Origin: Eulemur rufifrons
Taxonomy: Eukaryota > Chordata > Mammalia > Primates > Lemuridae
NCBI RefSeq assembly: GCF_041146395.1
Contig: NC_090989.1
Location: 218,520,843 to 218,584,842 of the forward strand
Direction: 5' to 3'
Length of the DNA: 64,000 nt
A program made the translations under genes and the position numbers. The notes below the pieces were generated by a model. It ran no database searches and was not told where the DNA came from. It saw nothing but the letters and a program-made list of their open reading frames with translations. This document shows positions 46,967 to 60,504 of this stretch, in pieces (position 1 is the first letter of the stretch; every line of letters begins with the position of its first letter).

Positions 46967-47583
46967 GGTGGCTTTCAACTGGGAGGTTTTTTTTTTTTTT
47001 TTTCCTACTGTGGTTTGAGTATCTGCCCAAAGTTCCTATGTTGGAAATTTAATCCTCAATGCAACAGTGTGGAGATGGAGAAGTGGGGCCTTAAAGAGGT
47101 GAATATGTCACAAGGGCTCTGCCATCATAAATGAATTAATGCTGTTATTGTGGGGGTGGGTTCATTATGAAGAGAGTGGAGTTCCTTTAAAGGATGAGTT
47201 TGTTCCCCTTTCTTGCTCTCTCTTGACATGTGATGTCTTCTGGATGTTATGATACAGCAAAAAGTCTCTCATCAGATGTGGCTGCTTAATCTTGGACTTT
47301 CCAGTCTCCAAAAACCATGAGCCAATAAAATTTCTGTTCTGTATGAATTAACCATTCTCAGGTATTCTGTTTTAATAGCATAATATGAATTTATAGACCT
47401 TTTATGTAACATTTGGTAATGTCTGAAGATGTTTTTGATTATCACAACTAGAAAAGTGTTGTTAACAGAATCTAGTGGGTAGAGGTCAGGGATGCTGATA
47501 AATATCCTGTAAGTCATAGGACAGACTTCTACAACATAATATTATTTGGTCCAAAACATCAATAGTGCCAATGATAAGGAACC
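46967..47583 (+). mobile_element. MER20 (hAT-Charlie) split by an LTR
   Basis: The left piece (46967 to about 47003) is the MER20 5' end ('ggtggctttcaactgggagg'). The right piece (about 47396-47583) resumes with 'catttggtaatgtctgaag', 'tctagtgggtagaggtcaggg', 'aacatcaatagtgcc' and ends near 'aaggaacccc'. About 390 bp of MaLR-type LTR lies between. MER20 is a short non-autonomous DNA transposon; no transposase is encoded. Confidence 0.85.
47009..47395 (+). mobile_element. MaLR-type LTR inserted in MER20
   Basis: Blocks in LTR order: 'tgtggtttgagtatctgccc' (47009), 'ggaaatttaatcctcaatgcaacagtgt' around 47044-47071, 'aaatgaattaatgctgttattg' near 47130, 'cttggactttccagtctcc' near 47291, 'caataaaatttctgttctg' (polyadenylation region) near 47324 and a terminal 'ggtattctgttttaatagc'. 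It is of the same general type as the LTR at 34452. A clean 5-bp duplication is not evident, because the left junction abuts a poly-T run (46987-47003). Confidence 0.8.
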
Positions 47584-47589
47584 CCATAC

Positions 47590-48085
47590 TATACATGGGT
47601 GATGCAGCAGTTGCAGAATAAGGGCTAAGAAGAGATATAGGTAGTGTTTATAAAATCATGGTGAGCCTGGATAAAGGTGAGTTAAACTTAGTCTCAATTC
47701 ATGAATGTCTTAAACAAGGATGTATCTGTTGGATCTAGAAAAAGTAAGGTGAAAAAAATATAAACTGAGTGCGTTTGACATTATACTTGTAATCATATTT
47801 TTATAAAGATGTGTGCAAAATAAAAATTCCAGGTCCCCATTTTTCCACAAAAATGGTGTAGTAATAGTAAAAAACATGGTAAAAAAGAAGCCTTAAATTT
47901 AGATTTTGGTAATAAAAATATGTACAAAATTATAAGCAAAAATTAAAAATTAACAAATACATTAGAAAAATATAAGACTTACTTATTTATATAGAGGAAG
48001 AATTTTCAGCTCAAATCAAGGGATTCAATTACAAAGAAGAAGATAGGTGTTTTGGCAACCTGAAGAGTAGTTCGGCTTGACTAGT
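47590..48085. other. Unassigned AT-rich sequence
   Basis: Nothing recognisable between MER20 and the next L1. Confidence 0.4.
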
Positions 48086-48098
48086 TCAAAAGACAAAT

Positions 48099-48905
48099 TA
48101 AAATTACTTCCACGTGAGCACCGTAGTGTTGGTCAGTTAGTACCAACTTGATGGCGAGTACATGTGGTGCTTGTGTTTCCATTCTTGTGATACTTCACTT
48201 TGAAGGATGGGCTCCAGCTCTATCCAGGATAATATAAGAGATGATAGTTCATCATTGTTTTTTGTGGTTGAGTAGTATTCTATGGTATACATATACCACA
48301 TTTTATTAATCCACTCATGTATTGATGGGTTGTTTCCACATCTTTGCAATTGTGAGTTGTGCTGCTATAAACATTTGAGTGCAGATGTCTTTATTACAGA
48401 ATGTCTTTTTTTCCTTTGGGTAGATGCCTGGTAGTGGGATTGCTGGATCAAATGGTATTTCTACTTTTAGTTCTTTGAGATATCTCCAAATTACTTTCCA
48501 CTGGGGTTGTACCAATTTGCAGTTCTACCAGCAGTGTAAGAGTGTTCCAATCTCTCCACATTCACGCCAGCATTTGTTGTTTTGGGACTTTTTGATAAAG
48601 GCCATTCTCACTGGAGTTTGTTGGTATCTCATTGTGGTTTTGATTTGCATTTCCCTGATGATTAGAAATGTTGAACACTTTTTAATATGTTTGCTGGCTG
48701 TTATTCTGTCTTGCTGGATGGATGGGAGGGGATGATGATAAACTCACAACTAATGGGTGCAAAGCGCACTGTATGGGGAATGGGCACACTTGTAGCTCTG
48801 GCTGGGATGAGGCAAAGGCATTATATGTAAACAAAATGTTTGCACCCCCATAATATTCTGAAACTTAAGAAGAATAAATAAATAAAAGTGTAAATGTGAA
48901 AAGAA
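48099..48905 (+). mobile_element. Second 5'-inverted strepsirrhine L1
   Basis: 48099 to about 48706 is antisense L1: 3' UTR start, then the ORF2 C-terminus ('gcgagtacatgtggtgct' near 48154, 'gtatacatataccacatttt' near 48285, 'ttgcatttccctgatgatt' near 48645). From about 48710 the sequence is sense 3' UTR ('gcaaagcgcactgtatgggg' at 48759-48778, 'gcacccccataatattctg' near 48843) ending in an A-rich tail. The exact 11-bp duplication AAAAGACAAAT at 48088-48098 and 48906-48916 brackets the whole, proving one inverted insertion. The ORF2-like frames here (48137-48515) are shadows of the inverted part. Confidence 0.93.
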
Positions 48906-48916
48906 AAAAGACAAAT

Positions 48917-50754
48917 GAGCCACCATCTAGAGCAAACATAATAGGGAAGGTATTGAGAAAGATAACTCTTACCATATCATCGTACCAATCACACTTCCTG
49001 AAAATAACCACGTATTAACATTTTGTGATTTTCAGGGAAAAAAAAGAATATAGTTTAAAAAACTAGTGAATTACTTGAACCTAAAAGTAGTATGGAGATG
49101 GGTTTATGTGAGTTCAAGGGAATATATTTCCTTTTCTGTTTATTAAGGGAAACCAAGGATGTTTTGGATGGCACTTTTGGCTTTTTATTATGCTACTTTG
49201 AAAATCAACTGTGGTCCATCTCAATATTTTTTTCAGTTACATTCCCCAAAGCAGAATGTAGTTCTAAGCAAGTATGGCACTTGGATGTCATTATCAGTCT
49301 GATTATCCTGGTATCTCTGAGTTTGCAATATGTACCCTCAAATCTAATTCACTCCTACACCTATCCTGAGGAGGACACAAACATGGTGACAGGAAAAGGA
49401 CAATTACCATTACTAAACTGTATCTCTGATACATTCATTTTAGTCAAACTTCAAACTTAGCTAAGTCTTTCAAGAGCTTTAATGTTTTCAAAAGCTCCTT
49501 AGAGAATCTTTCAAGCAAAGGAGACTTACAGTCACACATTGTGAAGCTGAACAGTCAATGGGAATGCAGATAATAAGAACTTAGCCAAACCATTAGCATT
49601 GCAGCTGCTTCATTCCTTAGAGAATAATTTTTTGTAAAAGTGGATCTCATTCTTTCTGGGCTGCATCTTACTGCACAACACCTCAGGAACAGGCATCATT
49701 TGCAAGATTTTCAGTAGAATACACCATCCTCACAACTTTTCAAATAGCTCCCCCTCAGTCTTACATGTGATAAAGAACCATGAATTTCATGGGATTCTTT
49801 CTGATGATTGGCCACTAATCACCCTTGATCCCATGACAAATTTAAATACTAACTAATCTACTTTGAATAGGGATTAAGCTTCAATGTAGGAGGAAAGTAT
49901 TCATTAGAATTCATTATATCAATTTGTAATTTGATTGATGCCTCTTCTAAATAAAGTACTGCAGTTTCTAGTGATTGTTAACTGGGAACTTAAACATCAT
50001 ATTGTCAATTAATGGAAAGAACGATAAAATCTATAATAACTGAGGGAATACTTGCCCCTCCACCTCTTTTAGATTTTTGAAATATCTGGAAGTTATTATT
50101 TTTAAGACAGTGCCAAAATAGAATAATCACCATGAAAGAAGGAAAAAAATATCGAACTCAAGTTTCTTATGTCAAGGATAATTTGATGTGCATGAAAAAT
50201 GGAATATATATTGTAGACTTCCTTATTTTGATGTATGCTTTATTCGTGTTGGACTCATCATTGTCAAATTATTTTACAAATTCCGCATGGAAATCAGATC
50301 AGATAATCATCTATCACTGTCTTAAATTTTTTGCATATTTGGAATGAAGACATCTAACATCACTGAGCTCAAGTTGAGTAATAGCTCCCAAACCTGAGAT
50401 ATTTCATTCTAAGTAATTGGCACTATAATACAATGATTTAAATTTTGATCTTAAGATATTTAAGCTATGAAGTGAGAATGAATTAGACATTCTTCTTTCT
50501 CTCCTATTTAAAAAACAAAGACTTCTGTAAGTAACTGAATGAAGAACATGAAATGTTCTGGGGCCTCAGGGCCTACAAAACTATTTCTCTCAACTTAAAA
50601 TACTAAATCATGACTTAAATGCAGTGAATTGTTTTTACATTTTAATTCTATATTTGTATTGGATGTCATAAAACTTTATGTTCAGTATTTTCATTATGTT
50701 GAATTTTGTGGCTTTTTAAAAGTAATTTTGTTATCAAGATTGATAGTGTATAAA
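48917..50754. other. Unassigned, mostly unique sequence
   Basis: No repeat family is recognised. A 122-residue frame at 49092-49460 has no known motif. 49480-49760 is a moderately GC, repeat-free island of unknown role. Confidence 0.4.
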
Positions 50755-51005
50755 ACAGAATACTTGCATAGCACTTGAGGTGTGCTAGGCACAGTGCTAG
50801 TGCTCTATGCAAATTAACTCATTTAATCTCTATGACAGCCTTATAATGCAAGTCCTATTAGAAATATCATTTTATATGTGATGAATATGAGGCTCAGAGA
50901 GGTTAAACAACTTGTCCAAGGTCACACAGAGCATTAATAGGGGCACAAGGATTCAAACCTCGGTAATGTGCACCAGAGTCCACGCTCCTATCTGCTCCAC
51001 TGTGT
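50755..51005 (-). mobile_element. Near full-length MIR SINE, antisense
   Basis: 'gtgctaggcacagtgctagtgctctatgc' at about 50781-50809, 'ttaactcatttaatctctatgacagcc' and 'gaggctcagagaggttaaac' with 'cttgtccaaggtcacacag' at 50890-50929 are the reverse complement of MIR from its 3' end to its core. One of the best preserved MIR copies in the window. Confidence 0.93.
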
Positions 51006-51009
51006 GCAC

Positions 51010-53700
51010 TGCCTTGTTGCATGCTCTGTGTGTCTATGTGTCCTCCAAATGATGTATTTCCCACATATTTGGGCATGTTTTCTGGCTTCCATAACAGAAT
51101 AATATCCTAATCCCTCTTCTTCCGCTCATGATTGAATTTTTCAAATCTTGTGTCTTGAAAGGAACCCAATCCATTCTCATAACCTGAAAGCTGCTCCAGT
51201 GAAAAATTCCATCATTGCAGGCAATTTTCAGAAAATTTCTTTGATTCTTCTATTTATTATCTCACTTCTTCACTTTATTTTTTCTACTAGTTAGGTCCTG
51301 ACTTCCTAGCATGATGCTAACATCATGCTTACATCATAAACTTGGTGATAAATTTTGGATTCTCTCATTTTAATCCTGAGTCCTTCTTAGATGACAGCTT
51401 GTTTATTCTTCTCTTCATTTTCTGCTCCTAGTCTCATGTATCTTTTTATTTCCTGTCTTTTCCTCAGTTTATATTATACATGTGTTAATGAGAATTGAGT
51501 AGTTTATGCAATGCTAATGGGTAAGACTGAAATTTCAGTGTCTTAACACAGCACTACACCCCACCTCTTTAGTCCTGCTACCAGGAGAAGCTGGTGTCCA
51601 AGGTCTCCAGGGGAGAAGAGGATGGTGGAAACATGCTGATTCTTAACTGCTTTAACTCAAAAGTGACATATGTTCTGGTTAAACCTAATTTATTGATCCA
51701 ACTTAAGTGTGTTGGTGAACAGGAAACATAGGAGACCACATGAAATATCTGGTAAGTGTTGCTGATCTTTTCCACAATATTTTAAAAGCTTAATAATTTT
51801 TTACATATAAATTATAAAACTGCTTTTTTATTCTATTATATAAATGAATTTATGATCTGCTTGAAATATTTTCTCTTTTTACTATTGATGTATGGTGAAG
51901 GTGACCCTATATCATTGAAAGCCTAGAATATAGGAATATTCTTTAATACTAATATTATAATGATATTTTATACTAGTAATGGACATTAGAAGATTCAAAG
52001 TCAGGTAATAAAAGTGTCAGTTAAATCCATGAGGAGATAAAGAAAAAAATTAAAAAACAAAACAAAACTAACTTTACCAATGTGTTGCAAATCCTCTCAA
52101 TTTCTCTTATCCTAAACTCCATAAATTTTATAAAGTAGAGTATTTATATCAGGATAATTCACATAAGAGTATATTACAGACCAAAACAGCTAAACCATCT
52201 TATTGTCTCTTTATGAAATTCTAAGATGGACAGGCTGTATCAGATTGTCCATGCTTATATAATTATTTTTCAAAGAATAGAACCAACATTTCATTTTGGA
52301 AGCTCTTTGTAAACAGGTAAAACAATCAAAATGTATACTTGTTTGAATCCTTGTAAGATAATGAGGGTGGACATTTATATTTTTAAAGAATGAGATTATT
52401 TCTCTTGAGAGGGTAAATATGACCTTAAGGATAATGTTTGATCTTAGAGAAGAGCAAAACTATTTTTGTTTTAACCTGGTAAAAGGCAGCTCTCTTACAG
52501 ATTGAATCTCCAAATTGAAACCTCCTTTGCATGACTAAACCTTCTGTTAGTGTCTAAAATCCTTACATAGAGGCTTTCATTTGAGATTCTTAGATTTATA
52601 TTGACCACTACATGAAGGTTCTATATTGTTGAGCTTTCAGGTTTAATAGGTCACTCACTAGCCAAGAATATAACCTACTCTCATCACCACATCAAGTGAA
52701 ACAGAAATACTAGATACTGGATAGGAGGAAAAATTAATATAATTATAGATTATTGGCAACTGGCACTTGATAGAAGGACAAAACAACTTTTAAATGAATC
52801 AATCACTTGTCTGTATTTCTTCAAACCATATAGGCTGCTTGGAAGACAGTTTTAATCAACCAATTCTTGAAAAACTCTTAGTTTGTAGTAAGAAAAATAT
52901 ATCAATAGTAATAATAATGAGCTTCAATATTTTGACTTTTATTTTTACATTTCTTTGATGATGAATTTCTGATAGTGACATCATTCATGCTGCAAATTGG
53001 TCTTTAGTTTTTGGTTTTAGCCACTGTTGATAGAATTTACAGCCCATTTTTAGACAGTGGTTTTTATAAACAAACATTTTATTGTGGTAATTACATATTT
53101 TGTTTTATTTTATTGTGAAATTAAGAGCAATAGAATTTTTGTGTCATATTTTTTTCTATCATTTGTAGACAAAGCCTAAGTTATTAGACTTTCTGAAAGT
53201 TTACATTAAAATATTCCTGTCAACATTGGAAGAGGTAGCAAGACTACAGTTTTACCTCTAATCGTGCACATGAGCTCAGAAGGAGACAGTTTACCCAAAG
53301 TCAGACATTCTACGCATTCATATTGAACTTTCTTCACGTACTAGTTGGCTGAATATAAACACCTTCACTGCTCTGAAATTTTTCTCAGTCAAATCCTCTC
53401 TTTCAAACTCTGCACAGTAGAAGACTTGGGTTCCCACCAAGTCCTTGCTTACACATTTAAGCAGATTTTCTTTACTTTCTATTACTTTTGGAAAAATTGG
53501 CCCTGCCTTTGGTGCCCATGCTACCTTAGTGAGGATCAAAATTTGTGTATTAAAAAAGTCAGACATATCACTCAATGATCAGGCATAAAATGGCTATGGC
53601 TTCTCTCCCTTAAGTACAGTGGTAATTTTCCTATCACCAGAAAGGAAAATCTTATCGACTGTGATTTAGCCAGACTCTACGGAACCTGACCAATGTCAAG
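51010..53700. other. Long unassigned stretch
   Basis: No repeat family, RNA gene or credible coding frame is recognised over about 2.7 kb. Sequence is AT-rich and unique in texture. Confidence 0.4.
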
Positions 53701-53704
53701 ACCA

Positions 53705-54055
53705 GAGTTTGCAAACTGATGGCCCGAATATAGGCCATATTTGGTAGACAGTTATGTTTTAGCCACACTCACACATATTTGGTTTTGTCTTAAATATCTT
53801 AGTCACTTACGTTTAAAAAGAAAGTCAGAACTTTTGCATAAAAGTCCATATTTAGGTGTCTCTTTGAAACTGGGAAGCTCCAGCACACCGGACCTACACT
53901 CCCTGCATTCAGCTATTGGTGCCCAGTGTCTGCCCTCCTTACTGGAGTCATACGTACTTCAGGTCATAGTTCCTCTGCTGTCCACCCCCAACTCTCAATT
54001 GTCTTGTGAGAACTGCCTCATTGATTTGGCATGACCTGCCTGGCTACTATGTCAC
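53705..54055 (+). mobile_element. Probable hAT DNA transposon relic
   Basis: It starts 'gtttgcaaactgatggcccg' at 53708 and 'ataggccatatttgg', the terminal pattern of several mammalian hAT (Charlie/MER) elements, then 'tctttgaaactggg' and 'ctgcctcattgatttggc'. Family name not recalled and end not certain. Confidence 0.5.
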
Positions 54056-54091
54056 TTGAACTTGTGACTCTCTAACCTAAGTTGTTCTTGT

Positions 54092-54246
54092 TCTAAGTGT
54101 GGTCTTGGTACCACTTACATCACAGTCACCTGGGGTGCTCACTAAGCTTGTAGATTTCTGGGTCTCAAATTCTGGTTCATTATTGGATCTGAACGTGAAC
54201 AAGCTCTCCAGACGAATTAGATATACCAAATCTGCAAACCACTAAT
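54092..54246 (+). mobile_element. MER5A-type hAT MITE
   Basis: 'ttctaagtgtggtcttggtaccacttac', 'cacctggggtgctcactaagcttgtag' and 'tctgggtctcaaattctg' follow the MER5A/MER5B body in order, ending near 'ctgcaaaccacta'. Non-autonomous, no coding capacity. Confidence 0.75.
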
Positions 54247-54367
54247 ATAGTTCGCTGGATATTTACTAGAGATGGATGTGCAAACAATTTGGTGATTTCC
54301 TTTTTAAACTATAAGCCCTTTATTCCTGACCCAACACCCTACCTCCTCTTCCCTTCCTCATGTTTTC

Positions 54368-54425
54368 CACACACATATATACACATACACACACACATAT
54401 ATATACACACGCACATATATATTAC
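54368..54425. repeat. (CA)n/(TA)n microsatellite
   Basis: Alternating ACACAC and ATATAT blocks; a compound dinucleotide repeat that creates repetitive open frames on both strands. Confidence 0.95.
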
Positions 54426-55084
54426 ATATGCTTCAGGAAAAAGCGTTAATCCTATAAACATAGAAATCGGACCAAAAAGATTTTTTAACATTTTCTGCTT
54501 ACCTGTCCTCCATAGGGCAGAAGACACATGGCTTCGCTGTGGGAAGGAGTGAGATGAAAACTGAAGGGCTGAAGCCCCCTGGGGAGGGCAAAAGTGCACA
54601 ATAGGTGGAGAAGCAGTATGACACCCACCATGTTGGCTTGGGTTTGTGGTGATGGGAAGTGACCCCTGGGGGCTGGCAGCCTGGTGTTTTGTCCTCAAGA
54701 AGCTCCCGCTTCACTAGTGGCAACAGCTTTTGGGCTTGTGAGGGTAGAACGACTCTCCAGTAGCTCGGGAGCCTGCTAACTGCCAGAGATGTGAGGGAGG
54801 GAGAAACAAAACCCACACTTTCCCTTTTTGCTGGGCTCCAAGCTTCTCAGTGATTGATCTTTGGTAATATCTTGCTCCTTCTTGTTCTGGTCTGCAACTT
54901 CTTTCCATGGAATCTCTGGTAGGTTCTGGTACTTTTCCCTCAGAATTACACCCAATTTATGTTTTTGTTTTTTGTTTTTTTTACTTTTTCATCTAAAACT
55001 TTTCCTTGCTTCCGAGACGATCTGGCACCTGATGTATGTCTCTGATCAGCTGTCTTGGAAAAAGGGGGGAAAAGCTTTCAATAT
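54426..55084. other. Unassigned GC-richer island, 54480-54960
   Basis: 54480-54960 is visibly more GC-rich than its neighbours. It is open over 105-119 codons on the minus strand in two frames, but without recognised motifs or splice context. It may be an LTR or other old repeat I cannot name. Confidence 0.35.
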
Positions 55085-56160
55085 TTAACCATTAAATATA
55101 ACATTGGCTGTATGTTCTATATAGATGACTTTTTATCAGGTTTTCTTCTATCCCTAGTTTTCTGAGAGTTTTTTTTCCTAATTGTAAATGAAAGTTGAAT
55201 TTTGTCAAATACATTTTTAGCATCTATTAATATTTTATATTATTTTTCTCTTTTAATATGTAGATGTCATGAATTGTATTTATTAATTTTCAAATGTTAA
55301 ACCAATCACCATTTTTAGAATAAATGCCATTTTACCATTATATTTTATTCTTTTAAGCATATTTCTGGATTTGATTTCCCAATATTTAATTAAGGAGTTT
55401 TAAGCCTATGTTCAAGGGGATACTGCCCTGTAAGTTTCTTTTCTGGTGATGTCTATGTTTGACTTTCATATCAGAATTATTCTGCCTTCATAAAATGAGT
55501 TGGTAAATGTTCTCTCCTCTTCTGCTTTCTGCAGGAATCCTTACAGGATTGGTATTTCTTCCCTAAATGTTTGATAGAACTCACCAATGAGCCATCTGGG
55601 CTTGTTTGAAATTTTTAAATTATAAATTTGGCTTATTTAATCATATAGATCTATTCTGATAATCTAATTCTTATTGTGAGTTTTGGTAAACTGTGTTTTT
55701 CAAGGAATTTGTACATTTCATCTTATATTGGTGAATTTATCAGCATAAAGTGTTCATAATAATCTTTTGTAATCTTAAGGTCTGTAAAATCTCTTGTTAC
55801 AACCTTTCATTCAATATTGGTGTTGGAAATTTGTGATTTTTTTCTCTTTTCCTTGATAAGTCTTGTGAAAATTTTATCAATTTTATTAATTTTTTTAAGG
55901 AACCAGCTGTTTAATTTATTGGTTTTCTGTAGTTTGTTCCTTATCTCACTGATTTCTGTATTTATTTTTATTTTCTTCCATTTTGTTTTGTTTGCTTTGG
56001 ATTTAATTTGTTTTTATTTTCCTCAATTCTTAAGGTATAAGCATAGATCACTGATTTTGTATCTTTCTTCTTTTCTTCTATAGGCAAGAAGATATAAATT
56101 TCTCTCTACGAATGCTTCAGCTCTATCTGTTGTATTATTGTCATAGCTTTTGTTTTTAGC
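55085..56160 (-). mobile_element. Very old L1 ORF2 fragment, antisense
   Basis: Antisense ORF2 landmarks in order: 'tatagatgactttttatcagg' near 55120, 'tcataaaatgagttggtaaatg' near 55489, 'ctcaccaatgagccatctgggc' near 55580, 'ttaaggaaccagctgtttaa' near 55897 and 'ctctctacgaatgcttcagctct' near 56101. Strongly decayed L1M. Confidence 0.8.
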
Positions 56161-57418
56161 ATAGCTATATTACTGGATTTACTGATAAAATATTTCACTT
56201 TTGGCTTTAATTATCACAGTGATATTTTAAATATATAAAATGACAATGCTTTCAGGGCATTGACAAATAGCTCTTTTAATATAATCTGAAACACAGCATA
56301 TTTTTCTGGGAAAGAATCTTTCACTGTCAGAACATGATATGCTTTTTAGGTTACTTTAAAGAAACAACCCTTATTTAAACATAACAAGTCACCAACTTAC
56401 ATGTCAACTTATGAACTATTATAATTTTTCTTGTTGAGCTGCCTACTCTTCATTAAAATAGTTTACAATATTCAAATAGAAAGAGCAAAAAAACTGAGTC
56501 AAAATTAATTTTAAAGTCTATCTTTTAATGTTAGTCAAATTTATCAAACTCTTCTATGAGCAACATCTTTTAAAAGCATTAATATATTTATTTCAATTGC
56601 TCCAAACTGAAATGTAAGATAGTTTTTGTTTTCAAACATTTTCTTCAATTATTTCACAGTTATTATTCAATTATGCTCCTATACATCATCCACATACTGT
56701 CTGATGTAGGGTTCAATTCCACAAAAGAAATACAAACTACTATACTGATTTTGTGAATTACAAACAGATTCAGAAATGGTTTCCCCATTTTTATTATTCA
56801 CTCCATCAGTGGAAGGAGTGAGAAATAAATGACAATTGTCAATTTTCAACTTGATATGGCTCATACTAGGAGATAACTTGAGATTTAGATGATCACAAAT
56901 AATGTAAACTGCCTATTTTGAAGTTACCAAACAAGACATGAACCAATTTCTAGTATCTCTAAACCTGACTGAACAGTGTTAATCCATATCTGGATGGCAG
57001 GATTGTTGGTTTATCATTGTAACTCTAGCAGCTGGATAGCACCTGCATCACTGCTCACTTGATGAACAAGCAGGGACATTTTTAATGTAGCCAAAGTAAT
57101 TTCTTATATTGCTAGTTGAGGACTCCTTATGTAATAGATTAACTATTCGTTTCCATGTCTCTGTACCTTAGTGTTTATATTTGATCTTTTAATGTTAAGA
57201 CTCTGAAGAAAGACAACTGATCGCTACTTGGCCCTTCAGCTAAGATCAAGTGTCGAATCTGTTCTTATCAGTTTAATATATGATATGTCCTCTATCTGAG
57301 GATACAACAAAAAAGAAAGAAAAACAGACAGACAGACAACCAATCCCAATTTAGAGAGTGCCAATAGAGTTGAGGCCAGTTATAAACAATATACGTCCTT
57401 CCATCTCAATGGAAGTGT
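56161..57418. other. Unassigned AT-rich sequence
   Basis: No repeat family or gene is recognised. A short GACA tandem (57327-57340) is present. Confidence 0.4.
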
Positions 57419-57505
57419 TTAAGGTTCTCATTTCTCCTTTTCCTTCTTTTTCTTTCTCTTTCTTCTCCCTCTTCTTCCTTCTCTTTCTCCTCCTTTCTTA
57501 CTTCA
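57419..57505. repeat. Polypyrimidine low-complexity tract
   Basis: About 85 bases that are almost entirely T and C (TTTCTCC, TTCTTTTTC and similar). It yields a lysine/glutamate/arginine-rich frame on the minus strand that is not a gene. Confidence 0.9.
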
Positions 57506-57889
57506 AAAGAGATTCTTATTTCCTTAATGGAAAAGAGTGCACTTTCCTGGAGAGAATATACATATGAGAAAAAGTACACGTTAGTTCTCATTTTTGTATC
57601 ATTGAGTTGGGGCATTGACTAGAATACATTGCTAATGTCAATGGTGAGACTTTAGCTAAGTAACATGTAGTGCTCAGATCCTGCCGTGAGGGTCACGAAA
57701 AATGAATGATATGTGGAAGTTGTGCAATTACCACGGGAAATGCCAGAGGAGGCTGAATCAAGTGCAAATGAGAGACTGAGGAGTAGGCTACTGTTCATTT
57801 AAATTGAAGTGGAGAAAAACTTGGAAGAAGTTATTGGAGGTATGTTAAAAAAAAAAGGACAGTTAATCTAAGGAAAATAATGGGCAAAA

Positions 57890-59560
<1,671 letters not shown>

Positions 59561-59564
59561 CAAC

Positions 59565-60340
59565 CTATCAAAAAAAAAAAAAAAAAAGGAGGGTGGCCTC
59601 TGTTCAGAATTTCATATTGATATTGAACTGCTTTGTCCTTACTTTTTTGCCCACAGAAAATGTTATTACAGTCCTCTAACATCCTTCTTAATTATCAAAG
59701 GATATTGCCATCTGGTGATATCCTACATACCCTTTTGTAACATTTGTGCAGTTTGAGAAAGAGTGGAAATCCTCCATCTTTCAGCTATTTGTTCTGGACA
59801 CTGGGAAGAACAAGTACGAATTTAAGTGCTGGCCGAGCTGCCAACTTCTTACTTAGATCCAGCTGGGAACACTTTTCAGTGCTGCCTAAGATACGGAACC
59901 AAGAGACCCTGATAAGGACACTCCATGAGACCTCGAGGACAAACCTCTCCAACTGGGGTAGCAAATGTTGCACTTACACATTCACTTCTCAATTCTTTCA
60001 GGATAATGTACTCTTATTTATTATAGACTGTGTGCTATTATGGACATGGCAGGGGAATTTGAACAACTGTGCAATAAGGAGAAGGGGTATAATATCTACA
60101 CGAACTTTGTTGAAATTTACTCTTTAAACTATCATGTTATACGTCCCAAGACACAAATGGACTGAATGAGAGCCTTAAATATTCCTAAGAAACACAGGTC
60201 AAGTTTTTTTTTTTTTTTTTTTTCCATGTTAATCCAGAGATTTTGGAAAGAAATGTAGTATTCCCATAGTGGTAACAATTAGTACATTATATCACAAAGT
60301 AAAATATTTATTCTTATTGGTTAGCATTAGAATATATACA
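59565..60340. other. Unassigned sequence with poly-A and poly-T tracts
   Basis: A17 near 59571-59587 and T20 at 60204-60223 bracket about 600 bp of unrecognised sequence. A 127-residue frame at 59744-60127 has no known motif. The homopolymers could be tails of elements I cannot identify. Confidence 0.35.
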
Positions 60341-60344
60341 TACT

Positions 60345-60500
60345 TTGAGAGTTTGGGTCCTTACTCTGTTAATTACTAGTTATAAGTCTTAAGCAAGTTA
60401 CTGAATTTCTCCGTGCTTCAATTCCATCACTGCAAAATGGGAATACTAATGGCACCAAGACCACAGAGTTGCTGTGAGGATTATGTAAGCACCAGACATG
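60345..60500 (+). mobile_element. MIR SINE, sense
   Basis: 'ttaattactagttataagtcttaagcaagttact' at about 60369-60402, 'ctccgtgcttcaattccatcactgcaaaatggg' and 'gttgctgtgaggattatgtaag' follow MIR in sense. Confidence 0.9.
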
Positions 60501-60504
60501 CAAC

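Noticed and set aside
49092..49460. 122-residue open frame
   Set aside because: No motif or context; hydrophobic and AT-biased composition expected of random frames here.
57406..57615. Charged lysine/glutamate/arginine frame resembling a nuclear protein segment
   Set aside because: Produced by the polypyrimidine tract at 57419-57505.
59744..60127. 127-residue open frame
   Set aside because: No recognisable motif, no splice signals, and a similar-length frame exists on the other strand. Compatible with chance.
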